Source: Mycoplasmataceae bacterium
GTDB taxonomy: Bacteria > Bacillota_I > Bacilli_A > Mycoplasmatales > Mycoplasmoidaceae
DNA length: 64,000 nucleotides
Assembly (NCBI GenBank): GCA_016288695.1
Contig: JAEELD010000009.1
Coordinates: 62,001 to 126,000 of the forward strand
Direction: 5' to 3'
Shown: positions 34,195 to 46,954 of the stretch, piece after piece
Layout: the number at the start of each line of letters is the position of its first letter
How positions within the stretch are numbered: position 1 is the first letter of the stretch
Translations under genes and position numbers: made by a program
Notes under the pieces: generated by a model
The model's database searches: none
Told to the model about the DNA's origin: nothing
The model's input: only the letters and a program-made list of their open reading frames with translations

Positions 34195-35217
34195 TTATTT
34201 AGACTCCTGATTCAATTGTCTTAAAAAACGAAAGTCATTTGTGTAAAGATCTCTTATATCAGCAATTCCATATTTAATCATGGCTAATCGTTCGATACCT
34301 ACTCCAGCGGCAATACCAGTAGTAATTTTAAATCCAGCAGAACTTAAAACATTTTGATGTAACATGCCTGCACCTAATATTTCTAATCATCCAGAATGCT
34401 TGCAAATATTACAACCTTTCCCTTTACAATTTGGACATTTAACATCTACTTCAAAACTAGGCTCTGTAAATGGAAAATAAGATAATCTATATCTTACTGT
34501 CGTATCTTGACCATATAAATATTTAAAAAATGTTTCTAATATCCATTTAAGATTTGCTACACTCAACCCTTCTCTTACCCACACTAAATCTATCTGATTA
34601 AATTGATGACTATGAGTAGCATCATCATCATCATTTCTATAAACATAACCAAAAGTCAATACACGTAAATCTTTTGATTTATTATTTTTATGTAACTGTT
34701 CTGCTGTAGATGCTGTATTGTGTGCACGCAACATAAACTTGTCATTTAAATAAAATGTTTCGCTAGTCTGCCTACCAGGATGATCGGCACTAAAATTCAA
34801 AAAATCGAAATTATATTTTATTGAAGTGACTTCATCACCATTGACAACTGAAAAATCCAATTTTTTAAAAAAATTAATTATTTTATTAGATATTAATGAA
34901 ATTGGTGATAAAGACCCTTTGTTAAAATTTGCTGTTTCAATAGATAAATCAGCAGTAATTTGATGATTTTTAGAAGATAGTTCATCCTTAAATGAAATTA
35001 TCTTTTTTTCATATATCTGCATTATCTGGTCTTTCAAATTATTTAAATTAGAACCGAATGCACTTTTTTCAGATTCAGAAATATTCTTAATCTCTTTGTA
35101 TAAAGGTGAAATGTTCTTTTTAAAAAAAATATTTTTTTGAGTAATTGCTTCCTTTTCAGATTTGCATTTATCAATAATTTGCAAAAAACTTGATAATAGT
35201 GTCTTATATTTATCCAT
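34195..35217 (-). CDS. pheS: Phenylalanyl-tRNA synthetase alpha subunit
   Basis: The 340-residue catalytic subunit begins with a coiled-coil N-terminal arm. Class II core motifs are visible: [50 protein letters not shown] (family RrD..D.tH...FhQ.eg) and [16 protein letters not shown], then [18 protein letters not shown] near the end. The unusual [17 protein letters not shown] replaces the shorter usual link and holds four Cys that could bind zinc. One TGA is Trp. Confidence 0.95.
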
Positions 35218-35260
35218 AAATACAACAAAAATTAAAACAAAAATTAACTATATATATAGT

Positions 35261-35287
35261 AATTATTAATTTAACAAATTAATAATT
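35261..35287. repeat. Perfect AT inverted repeat overlapping the glycosyltransferase stop
   Basis: AATTATTAATTT, loop AAC, AAATTAATAATT: 12-bp perfect arms. It overlaps the stop codon of the upstream glycosyltransferase and precedes ACTATATATATAGT, another palindrome, in the pheS upstream region. It may be a weak terminator or a pheS control site; the all-AT stem makes a strong terminator unlikely. Confidence 0.5.
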
Positions 35288-37142
35288 ATTTTTTTATTCG
35301 ATCTAAACCCATTTTCTTTGTAAATTTATATCTAAAATCATATTCTTCTATTGGAAAATAAGAAAGATTAGATGACCATCCTTTATTGTTTTTTATTCCA
35401 CCTAAAATAGCAAGTGAGATATATAACAAAGAAGGTAAAACAAAAAAAGGAAAAAAAGATGTTCAAATAAATCAATTATTGAAAATGTAATTCATGCTGT
35501 TAAAAAAATAAGCATTATTAGTATCTCAACTACCAAAATATATAGTAACCAAAATGGTTAAACTCAAAACAATGCTCAACCATATTAAATCAGGGATACA
35601 AAATACAAATGTTTTTCATATACTTGTTTTGATTACATTTTTTGAAGTAACTACCCATTTTTTCTTTTTTATTTTAAAAACATTATTTACAAATATTTCT
35701 CATACCCTTTTATAAAAAATTGAAAAACCTAGAAATGAAGTAACCAAGCGTCACAAAATAATTTTTAAAACTAAGAAATTCTTTTGAAAAAATGAAATAA
35801 GCAAGAAAATAAATAATTGGCTAAACGAAAGCAACAACAATAAGCAAGCTGCAAAAATATTGAAATAAAAAAAATTTAAACACAAACATAAGACAATAAA
35901 TGCTAAATTCAAAATAAAAAAAACAGAATATGGAAATAAATTAGCATTTAATAAAAAAAATATAAGGTATGGTCCATTTTTCTTTTTAACAAAAAGACGA
36001 GATTTGAATAGTAAAAACAAATCAGAATTAAGTCATTTTAATCTTTGTGCTTTATAATCATTTATGTTTTGAACACTAATCTTGCCCCCAAAATCAAAAG
36101 GGTTAACTATAGAAATATACCCTTTTTGATGCAATCATATTCCTCTAGCCCAATCACAAGAGGCACATTCAACATCATTTAAATTTACTTTTGACATAGT
36201 TGAAACACGATAAAAAGAGCATCATCCATCTAAAAAAACTTTTGTTCCAAAAATATCAAAAATTTGAAATAAAAATTCATTAGCTATTTGACAATCGAAA
36301 CTACCAATAGTTGAAAAGACATTTTGTGCAGGATAGTAATTCGCATTACATGTAATCCCGCTTATCTTCATATTTTTTAAATATGGAGAATGGAAATAAC
36401 ATAGACTATTCTCAACAAAAGTTGAAGTTACAATACTACTGGAATCATTTTCAAAAACAAAATCATATTTTTTACCATATTTATTTAGTCAATAAAATGT
36501 ATTCCCCACTTTAGTAGGGTGTTGTAGTTTATGTTTATGATCCCTACGTGAAACATAAAAATTTTTATGTTTTTTAACAAAATCATCTATCTCATTAATT
36601 GTGGTTTGGTTTGTCGAATCATCACATATCCATACATCCATATTTTTATATGTTTGGTTGGCAGTTTGTAATAGTTGATTAGGTGAAAAATCATTGCATA
36701 CTCCAACAACCAATGCTACTTTATCGGAAAGCTTTTTTGAGTTAACCGAATTGATAATAGTTGAGTGCTTTTCAAAATAATTTAACTTAATTTTATAGAA
36801 AAAAATAAATCTAAATACTTCGATGTAAAAATAAATCAAATATAGAAAGAAAATTAAATAAATAGAAAATTTTAAAAAGAGAAAAATAGATATAAAGACA
36901 TAAAATTGCTTATCGTGATTGCTATGCAATTTATCTATTAAAACATCCAAAAAACATGAAGAATTATTCACTACCCCATGAATAACATTAGGGCAAAACA
37001 AATCTAAATAAATAATAGAAGCAATTGAAACAAACGAAAAAAAGAGAGAAATAAAAATTATTTTTTTGATATTTGGCAATCTAAAAAATCTATTAGATTG
37101 TTTATCTTGAGAAGATGTCTTACAAAATTTATAAGAAAACAT
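35286..37142 (-). CDS. Membrane processive glycosyltransferase, family 2 (copy 1)
   Basis: The 618-residue product has two or three N-terminal membrane helices, a GT2 catalytic domain (VALVVGVCNDFSPNQLL, VWICDDSTNQ, DFVFENDSSS, then a DGWC segment and QRLKW, a variant of the Q..RW motif of processive synthases) and several C-terminal membrane helices. The layout resembles cellulose-synthase-like enzymes that polymerise and export a surface glycan. Residues about 123-261 are almost identical to copy 2 downstream of metG, while the flanks are clearly diverged. Six or more TGA codons encode Trp. The glycan and sugar donor cannot be deduced. Confidence 0.85.
36361..36775. repeat. Near-identical catalytic block, copy 1
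   Basis: 415 bases that match 38281-38695 with 9 differences by eye (about 98%). The similarity falls off sharply on both sides although both genes are homologous throughout. It encodes the N-terminal part of the GT2 catalytic domain. Confidence 0.9.
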
Positions 37143-37208
37143 TAGAATGAACTTTTATACAATTATAAATATTTTTACTATATTGGATACTATTTTAAAA
37201 AAGTAATG

Positions 37209-39044
37209 TTATTGTATTTTGTTTTCCTTAAAATGAGAAACAAATTCCTTATATCGAAAATCAAATTTTTTAATATCAAAGTTTTTTTCATTACTACTAT
37301 ATCCATTTTTTAATTTCAATTCACCTATTCATATGAAAAAAATATAAAAACATGATGGCAATACAATTAGAGGGAAAGCAAAAAACCATAAATATCAATT
37401 ATTTATAATACATGGTAAATTAAAAAAAGTAGATTTTTCACCATCTCAACTACCAATTAAAAATGTTAATAACAAAAAAATTAATGTGATAAACAAAACA
37501 AAAAAAGAATCATGCATTGATGCCCTAATTTTTTTTGAAAATGATGATTTAGATAAATTTTTGTCAATAACAAATTTACTATTAAAATTAGTTTTTAATA
37601 AAAAACCTCGTATTAGCAGTTGTCACATTCGCTTATACAAAATTGATAGTTGCAACATAGAAAGTAAAATAGAAATTCAAAGAATTTTAAGTATATTAAA
37701 TCTCTTCAAAATACATGGGATAAGTATTGTTAGTCCGAATAGAACGAAAGGAATTAAAGTTATCAACATGGATGTCATGTTGGGCAAAAATTGCTTTGAT
37801 AAAGTAGCCATCAACATTGCATTGAAAAAATTGGCAACTATGCTTATCATACATAAAACAAAAATATTATTAAATTGATAACAATTAACATACAAATTGT
37901 TTTTCTTATTTAATAATAAATGTTTTTTAAATAAATAATATTCTGCTCCCATTCATTTTAATCTTTGTTTTTTATAGGCCTCAATATTTTGCACACCTAT
38001 CTTGCCTCCAAAATCAAAAGGGTTAAAAATTGATACATAACCTTTTTGATGCAATCAAAAACCCCTAGCAGAATCACAAGAAGCACATTCAATTTTTTCT
38101 AATGGTATAGATAGTAATGTTTGAGTTTTATAAAATGTGCATCAACCATCTAGAGAAACTCTTGTCCCTAATAAACCTATTGATTGGGCTCAAAATTCAT
38201 TACCAACTAATCAATCAAAACTATTAATATGAGAAATAAAATTTTTTGTAGGATAAAAATTTCCATTACATGTAACTCCGCTTATCTTCATATTTTTTAA
38301 ATATGGAGAATGGAAATAACATAGACTATTCTCAACAAAAGTTGAAGTTACAATACTACTGGAATCATTTTCAAAAACAAAATCATATTTTTTGCCATAT
38401 TTATTTAGTCAATAAAATGTATTCCCCACTTTAGTAGGGTGTTGTAGTTTATGTTCATGATCCCTACGTGAAACATAAAAGTTTTTATGTTTTTTAACAA
38501 AATCATCTATCTCATTAATTGTGGTTTGGTTTGTCGAATCATCACATATCCATACATCTATATTTTTATATGTTTGATTGGCAGTTTGTAATAATTGATT
38601 AGGAGAAAAATCATTGCATACTCCAACAACCAAAGCTACTTTATCGGAAAGCTTTTTTGAGTTAACCGAATTGATAATAGTTGAGTGTTTTTCAAAGCAA
38701 ATTCCTTTTCATTTATCAATTTCTACAAAATTAAATAATATGCTAAATAAAAAAGCACATGAAAACATATTCATTATGTAAATAAATGTGTGGGTGAATA
38801 AAATTAAGTAAAATCTTGCTACATCAAAAACTTTATCATTTAATAAATTTTTTCTTAAAAAAGCAAAAAAATTTCCTGAGCTATTATCAATATTAAAAAT
38901 AAAGTCATTGCAGAAAAATAAACAAAAAAACTGTGTTGAATTCACAAAAACTGAAAAAAATATTCCAATACAAAAAATTTTTAAGCTGAATTTGGTAGCA
39001 CTAAAATACTTTTTTTGTTTATCATTAATGAAATTTTTTTTCAT
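37209..39044 (-). CDS. Membrane processive glycosyltransferase, family 2 (copy 2)
   Basis: The 611-residue paralogue of the 35286 gene has the same architecture: N-terminal helices, GT2 domain with VVGVCNDFSPNQLL, ICDDSTNQ, FENDSSS, SLDGWCTF and QRLKW, then C-terminal helices. The block about 117-255 is nearly identical to copy 1, with only M/I and K/E changes away from its edges. The acceptor-side half and membrane helices have diverged. It starts 9 bases after metG in the same direction and may be co-transcribed with it. A 66-base gap containing TATAAT separates it from copy 1. Probably makes a capsule or surface polysaccharide. Confidence 0.85.
38281..38695. repeat. Near-identical catalytic block, copy 2
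   Basis: Partner of 36361-36775, offset by exactly 1920 bases, with 9 differences in 415 positions and no indel. Seven of the differences look silent. Confidence 0.9.
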
Positions 39045-39053
39045 GTATGCAAA

Positions 39054-40622
39054 TTATTTTTCTATGCTTAGTCTTTGATAGATAGGCTTGGAAATATCAA
39101 CTTTATGATTATTTAATGTTGAAAAATCCAAAATTGAATCAACATTGCATAAATTTAAAAAGTTAAATTGTTTTTTAGCTATTTCTGAACCATTTGACAA
39201 AATTGGGGAAACAGAAAATATCAAAATACGTGCTAGATTTGCTACTATGTTCAAAAAATTATCCAATCTATCTTTTAAATTTTCTTTTTTTAACATTCAT
39301 GGCTTTGTTTCCTCTATATATTTGTTAAATAATGAATTGACTTCCATGACCTTATTTAATAATAAATCAAATCTAAAATCTGACACATATTTATCAATGT
39401 TTTTAATTAAATCTTTTGCCTGATTTATAACATTTTGCTCAAAATCTGTAATTAATGCAAAATTGATTTCTGGAATAATGCCTCCATTATATTTATTTAA
39501 CAAACCTAACGAACGAGATATAAAATTACCAAAATTATTAGCTAAATCATTATTGTAAGTCATAATAAATAATTTGTGTGTGAAAATTCCATCATTAATA
39601 ATTGGTATGTTTTTTAACAAAAAATACTTTAAAGAATCTGCCCCATATTTTTCAACATATAAAAATGGGTCAATTACATTGCCAAGTGATTTAGACATCT
39701 TCCCTTTATCAGTTATTATCCAACCATGTGAAATTATTTTAGATGGTAATCTTAACTTCATACAATGAAGCATTATTGGCCAATAAATTGCATGAAATCT
39801 AGTAATTTCCTTACCAATTACATGAATTATCTCGGTTTTTTCATCCTCTCAAAAAATGTTAAAATTATTGGCATTAACTTGTTTATACCCTAAACCTGTT
39901 AAATATGCAAATAATGCATCAATCCATACATAAATTACGTGATTTTTGTTTTCTTTAACCTTAACTCCTCAACTCATGGATGTCCTTGTTATAGACAAAT
40001 CATCAATTCCTTTATTTACAAAATTATTCATAATTTCTTTCATTCTCTCATTAGGAAATATAAAATTCTGATTTTCTTTAAAAAAAGTTTCCAATCATTT
40101 TTGATATTTTTTAAATTTAAAAAAATAAGTTTCTTCATGCTTCTCAACTAATTTGTGGCCAATTTTGCAAAGTAATTCACCATCATCACCATGTATTGCA
40201 TCTTTTTCTTTATAATTTTCTTCACACTGAACACAATATAACCCTTTTCACACATCTAAATAAATATCTTCATTTTTATAAAAATTACTAAAAACATTTT
40301 GAACAACTAAGGTGTGATTTTGATCTGTTGTCCTTACAAAGCCATCAAAAAAAATCCCTAATTCATCCCATAAAATTTTAAAGTTTGAACTTATTTGATC
40401 AACAAAATCTTGTGGTTCCATATTTGATGATTTAGCTTTGTCATTAATTTTTTGACCATGTTCATCAAGTCCTGATAATAAAAATACTTTATGCCCAAAC
40501 AATCTTTTATATTTAGCAAAAGTATCTGCTAATATGGAGGTATAAGCATGCCCGATGTGTGGTTTGCCTGATGCATAATATATTGGTGTTGTAATGTAAT
40601 ATTTTTTTTTAAAAAACTTCAT
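39054..40622 (-). CDS. metG: Methionyl-tRNA synthetase
   Basis: The 522-residue class I synthetase shows the HIGH-type KPHIGHAYT, LSGLDEHGQKI, the zinc-region CVQCEENY, VYVWIDAL, IHVIGKEITRFHAIYWP and the KMSKS loop GKMSKSLGN. There is no C-terminal tRNA-binding (EMAP) extension, as is common in small genomes. Many Trp are TGA-encoded. The start faces trxB across 74 bases of AT-rich DNA. Confidence 0.96.
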
Positions 40623-40696
40623 AATAATGCAAGAGAAACAGAATACAAAACAATTATTTTAGTAATATAAAATAATTATATTAATTATCAATTGTT

Positions 40697-41644
40697 ATGG
40701 CTTTGCAAAAGATAATGATGAATGATGCAAATACATTCGATGCATTGATTATTGGTGGAGGACCTGCTGGATTAACTACTTCCATTTATTTATCAAGAGC
40801 TGGATTTAAAAATGGTTACATAGAAAAAAATATTCCTGGTGGGAAAATTGTAAATATTGATTTAATTAAAAACTATCCAGGTTTTAATCAAATAAAAGGA
40901 GCAGATTTGGCATTAAGAATGTATAGCCAAGTTGAGTCTCTTGGTGGGGTTGCAATATTTGGAAATGTCAACATGATTGACCAACATGGTGATTACCATG
41001 TGGTTTATTGTGATGGAGGTGGAACATGATTTTGCAAATCATTAATAATAGCTACTGGTGTTGCACCTAAAAAAATTGAATGCGAGAATGCTGATTATTA
41101 TTTAAACAAAGGCATCAGTTATTGTGTGGTTTGTGATGGAAATTTAGCAAAAAATTGTGAAGTTTGTATAGTAGGAAACGACAATATTACTATCAATAAT
41201 ATTATTTACCTTTCAAATATAGCATCAAAAATATCTATTATCAATGAATATCCTAATTTTGATACTAGCAATAGCAAAATTAAAGAACTATTATCATTAG
41301 GGAAGATTAAAATATTTAATGAAGCTTATATCAAAAAAATTAATGGTGACAAACAAGTAATTAATTCAATTGATATAAATCAAAAAAATACATCATTAAA
41401 TATCCCATGCAAATTTGTCTATATTTCTAAAGGACAACAGCCACAAACAGAATTTATTAAATACAAAGATTTGTGTGATAACAAAGGATATATTATTAAT
41501 AATCTAGATATGTCTACATCTATACCAGGATTATTTTCGGCTGGTGATTGTAATCATGAATCAATTAAGCAAATAACTAGCGCCATTGGACAGGCTACAG
41601 TTGCTGCATTATCAGCAATTAATTATCTAAATTCTAAAAAATAA
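40697..41644 (+). CDS. trxB: Thioredoxin reductase
   Basis: The 315-residue flavoprotein regenerates reduced thioredoxin. FAD-binding IIGGGPAGLTTSIYLSRAG and the C-terminal GLFSAGDCNHESIKQITSAIGQATVAALSA are typical. The redox pair is in CVVCDG, where CATCDG is usual. The NAD(P)H-binding segment (CIVGNDNITINN) lacks the GGGxSA pattern of typical TrxB, so nucleotide preference may be altered. One TGA is Trp. The partner trxA lies at 7437. Confidence 0.92.
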
Positions 41645-42567
41645 TGACTACTTTCAGTGAAAACATTAAACATGAATTATGTAATATTGCATATTCAAAA
41701 AAAATGTTACAAAAAATTCTTGACTCTTATTTGATCAACAGACTTAAAATAAATTTATTTCAAGGCAAAAGCGAATGAATAATTGATTCCAATTTTTCTT
41801 TTATTATTCATTTCATTGCAAAAATACTTAAAAATATCTACAAAATAAAATTCACATTGGAATATAGTGAATTAAATAAATTTAACAATATGAGAACATT
41901 TAGAATTGTCATACAAGAAAAAGAATTAAATAAAAATTTTAATAAATCAAATATTTTTAACTATACCTACTCAAAAAATAATATATCCCAAGATGAAAAA
42001 AAATCATTTTTAATAGGTGCATTTCTTAGCGGGGGGAGTATTAATAATATTTCAAAAAAAACATCATATCACTTAGAATTTAGAAGCAGCAATATCAATT
42101 ATTTAAAATTTTTACAAGAGATTTTATTTTCATATAAAATTTCCCCTTCGTTAATAAAACGAAAATACAGTTCGATACTTTACTTAAAAAAGGGGGCAGA
42201 AATTTCTGATTTCTTAAAAATAGTTGATGCAAAGGATTCACTATATTATTTAGAAGATAAAATTATTTCCCGAGATTTATCTAATCAAGTACATCGATTA
42301 AACAATTTGGATATATCAAATATTAGTAAATCAACAAAAGCAGGGAATGAACAAATAAGAATAATTAAAGAGATTTACAACACAAAAATATACAAAAAGC
42401 AACATAAAAAATTTAAACATTTTTGTGCATTAAGAATATCTAATCCTTCTGCATCTTTAAATGATTTAGTTAAATTATTTAAGCAAAAATATTCTATTAG
42501 TATAACAAGGTCAGGAATAAGCCATTATGTTAATAAAGCGAAAAAAATATATAAAAGTCTAAAATAA
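41644..42567 (+). CDS. whiA: WhiA-family DNA-binding protein
   Basis: The 307-residue protein has the WhiA layout: an N-terminal region beginning MTTFSENIKHELC, a homing-endonuclease-like LAGLIDADG fold with GAFLSGGSINN and SYHLEFRS, and a C-terminal helix-turn-helix (LRISNPSASLNDLVKLFKQKYS...TRSGISHYVNKAKKI). WhiA regulates division and growth genes in Gram-positives; in mycoplasmas it is linked to ribosomal-gene control. The start overlaps the trxB stop by one base, the same linkage seen in many Firmicutes. Confidence 0.92.
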
Positions 42568-42597
42568 TAAATTATTTTATAACTCAGTTCATGGTAT

Positions 42598-45500
42598 ATG
42601 GATAATAAATTTAAAATTTTTTTTATCAAAACAAAGATTTTAACAAGCGAAGAATGTGATATCTTAGATGAATATGTTAGTTTAGATAATGGCTATGACA
42701 ATTCAAACAATTCATTCTTCATAAATGTAAAAATAAACAAAATAATGCCTATTGCGTTATATGAAAAACTATTAGATATTAAACTAAGAAATAATAATAA
42801 TTTTGAATTTAATTTAAGTGGATTTAGTTTAATGTATTCTAACAAGGAATTAAATGATTATTTTTCATTTATTGTAAACAAAATTTCATCATATGATAAT
42901 CAATTAACTAATTTATTTTGCACAACAAATAATAATTTGAATAATAAAAATCAAATAGATATTTATTACTATGGAAATCATGAATTCACATTCTTAAAAA
43001 ATAACCAAGAAAAAATGTTATCTTATTTTAAACTTGCAGGTTTTCCGATAACTAAAATTAATTTGTTACTTAACAAAAATAGACAGAGCGTTGACTTATA
43101 TAAAGCCACTACTTCCTCAAATATACAAAAAACTATTGAATCAAATACTACTAGCTCTCGTGACACTAATTTATTTAATAAATTAAATTCAATAAATAAC
43201 AGTAATGTTGTATCCATTTCTGATTTAGAAGATGGCATGACAAATACAACAATTGAAGGATATATATTTAAAATTCAATCAAGTAAAACAAAAACTAATA
43301 ATTTAATTTTCAACATTTGAGTTAGTGATAATGAACAAGCAATAAGGTTGACTTCTTTCATTGGCAATAACAAAAATCAACAATCTTGAAAAAAAAATAG
43401 CTTAACCGAGAAATATCTTAATAATTTGAAAATTAATGATTGGATAAAGGCTGAGTGTAATTTTAAAATTAGTCAATTTCATAATAATGAACTTTGCGGA
43501 ACAATACTAAAAATTAAAACAATTGAAGTGCCTAAAAAATTCAATAGAACTGATTCCTGTCCTATCAAAAGAATAGAATTATTAACACACTCTAATATGT
43601 CTTCATTTGATGGCTTATCTTCAATAAACTCCATTGTTGAACAATCTAAAAAATTTAACTGGAATGCCATTTCAATTGTTGATAGAAATAATGTTCATGC
43701 ATATCCTGGTGCTTATCATGAATCTAAAAAATTAAATCAAAAAATTATATATGGTGTTGAACTAAATGCACTTAATAGACATTCAATTGTTCTAAACCCA
43801 ACTAATAGCTCTCTCGTTAATTCAGAAATGGTAATTTTTGATATTGAAACAACAGGTTTAATAAATGAATTTGATGAATTAATAGAATTTGGAGCTATAA
43901 AGTTGAAAAATCAATGTATTATTGAAAAAATTAATTTTTTCATTAAACCTAGCAAACCAATCAGTGATGCCATAAGTCAAAAAACACACATATCAAATGA
44001 AATTTTGCAAAAAGAAGGCGTTCCAATAAAAGAAGCATTGAATCGAATTAAAACTTTTTTTGCCAATTGTATTCTGATTGCTCATAATGGAATAAATTTT
44101 GACTATCGTTTTATTAATAAAAAGTTGGAACAAAATAAAATGGCATTGCTAACAAATACAATTATTGATACAATGCAAGTTTCGCGTTTGATTAATGAAG
44201 AAATGACACAACACAATTTAGGAGCAATTGCCCGAAAATATAAATTTACTTACAATGAGTTAATTGCCCATCGAGCAGATTTTGATACAGAAATTTTGCT
44301 TAAAATATGACAAAAAATGTTAGAAATATTAAAAAATAAGAACATAACTACAATAAACGACTTATATAAACAAACTAGCGACAATTACTATACTAGACAG
44401 TTCGCTAACAATTATTTAATTATCTATCCAAAAATAAACAGTGCATTCCCAACTTTATATAAAATTGTGTCTGATGCTAATACAAAATTTCTATATGGTT
44501 CTCCTCGGACTTTTTATGATGAAATTGATAAATATCGTGATCAATTTATAGTGGCTAATCACCCTATAGAATCATCCTTATTTGATAGTGCGATGAATGA
44601 TACGGTTTCTGAGTTAGAAGAAAAAATTAAGTATTTTGACTATGTTTTTATTTCTCCTCCTGATAATTTATTACACGAAATAAATAGAAAAAATATTACA
44701 CTTGACCAAATACAAACAATAATAAAAAAAATAATAAATGCATCAAATAAACTCAATAAAAAAGTCATAGCTGTATCGGATTGTTATTATTTAAATCCTT
44801 GAGATTCAATAGGGCGTGAAGTTTTCATTAATTCAAAACTTTTAAATGGAAAAAGACATAGATTGTATAGCTTTTCACAACCAAATAATGTAATCCCTAA
44901 AAACCATTTACGAACAACTGAAGAGATGCTAAAAGAATTTGGCTTCTTAAATGACAAAAAAGTAATTGATGATGTAGTTATAAATAATTCAATATTATTT
45001 TCAAATAATATTCCTAACAATCTAATTCCAATTAAAACAAAATTACACACTCCAAAATTAGCTAATGCAGATAATAATGTTCAAAACATTTGTATGGCCA
45101 AATTAAAAGAATATTATGGCGATAATATTCATAAAGAATTACAAAAACGACTTGATAAAGAATTAAAATCAATTCTATCAAATGGTTTTGCAAATATATA
45201 TTGAATTGCCAGTCTACTTGTAAAGCAATCTGTTAGTGATGGGTATTTAGTTGGTTCACGTGGTTCTGTTGGCTCTTCATTTGTTGCATATTTAATGGGT
45301 ATAACTGAAGTAAACCCATTACCTCCTCACTATTTATGCCCAAAATGTAAACATTTTGAATTTTCTAATGATGCAGCAAATGGATATGATTTGCCGATAA
45401 AAAAATGCATTCATTGTGGTGAAATTTTAAAATCTGATGGGCACAACATACCATTTGAAGTGTTTCTTGGATTTCATGGCGATAAAGTACCAGATATAGA

Positions 45501-46941
45501 CTTAAATTTTTCTGGTGAATACCAATTAAAAGCACATAATTTCATTAGGAAGATGTTTGGAAATGATCATACACTAAGAGCGGGGACAATATCAACAATA
45601 GCTGCAAAAACTGCGTTTGGGTATGTAAAAACATTTTACGAGCAAAAAAATAATGACAAGATAATAAATTCTGCTAAATTAGATTGAGTCGCTTCTAAGT
45701 GCACAAATGTAAAAAGAACCACTGGACAACATCCTGGAGGAATTATTATATTCCCAAAAGAAACGAATATTTTTGATTTCACTCCCTATAATTATCCTGC
45801 CGATGACAAAAAACAATTTTTTTCATCACATTTTGACTTCAATAGCCTTCATGACCAATTATTAAAATTTGATATATTAGGTCATGATGACCCTACAAAA
45901 TTAAGAATTTTACATAAATTAACAAATGTTGACCCTCTTACAGTACCGCTAAATGAAAAAAATGTTCTAAAAATGTTTAGTGATGTTTCAGTATTAAATA
46001 TTAGTCCAAAAGACATAGGTGGAGAAATTACAGGTGTAATAGGACTTCCTGAATTTGGAACTACTTTTGTCCGTAATATTTTAAAAATTGCTTTACCTAA
46101 ATCTGTTAATGATTTAATAGCCATTTCTGGTTTAAGTCATGGAACAGGAGTATGATTAAATAATGCTGCGTCATTAATTAAAAATAATTCACTAACTTTG
46201 TCAGATGTTGTTAGTTGTAGGGATGGAATAATGACAAAATTAATTAGTAATGGGGTTGATACACAGGTAGCATTTAATACTATGGAAAGTGTTCGTAAAG
46301 GAAAAGGAATTCAAAAAAATGAATTAGATATTATTAAACAACATAATATACCAGACTGATACATAGATTCATGCTTAAAAATTAAATATTTATTCCCAAA
46401 AGCCCATGCCACAGCATATGTTATAATGGCCTTAAGAGTAGCATGATATAAATTACATTATCCACTAGAATTTTATGTAACTTATTTTACAATCAAATCA
46501 GATCTCTTTGACCTAAGAACAGCATTGCTTGGGAAAGATGAAGTTGAAAAGAAAATAGCTAATATCAAACAACGATCAAATGATAATGTTCTTAAACAAA
46601 GTATAAAAAAGAAAGAAGAAGACATGTTAACAGTATATGAGGTAATGCTTGAAATGTTTGCAAGAGGATTGTCTTTCAAAAATATAGATATTACAAAAGC
46701 TCATAACACAAATTTTTTAATTGATGAAGGGAAAATAATGCCACCATTTATTTGTGTTAATGGACTTGGTGAAATTGCGGCAAGAAATATTTATAATTCC
46801 CGAATGGAAAAACATTTTACCTCAAAAGAAGATTTAATGAAACGTGGCGGTTTTTCAACTACAGTGTTAAAAGAATTGGATGAATTAAAAATTACTACTA
46901 ATTTGAAAGAATCTGATCAGTTATCGCTATTTGATATTTAA
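42598..46941 (+). CDS. polC: DNA polymerase III PolC
   Basis: The 1447-residue main replicative polymerase includes an OB-fold ([10 protein letters not shown]), a PHP domain ([14 protein letters not shown]) and an inserted DnaQ-like 3'-5' proofreading exonuclease ([10 protein letters not shown] at about 412; [21 protein letters not shown]). A zinc-binding region follows (CPKCKH...CIHCG, about 914-945), then palm with [16 protein letters not shown] and catalytic PDIDLNF (about 965). The PHP metal site looks incomplete (ELHLHT-type motif is ELLTHS; TDH is VDR). Many Trp are TGA-encoded. Size is normal for PolC. Confidence 0.97.
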
Positions 46942-46954
46942 AAAATTAATTTGT

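Noticed and set aside
37486..37878. 130-residue open frame on the + strand inside glycosyltransferase copy 2
   Set aside because: It is antisense to a conserved membrane protein reading through TGA as Trp, has no ribosome site and low-complexity composition expected from the complement of hydrophobic codons.
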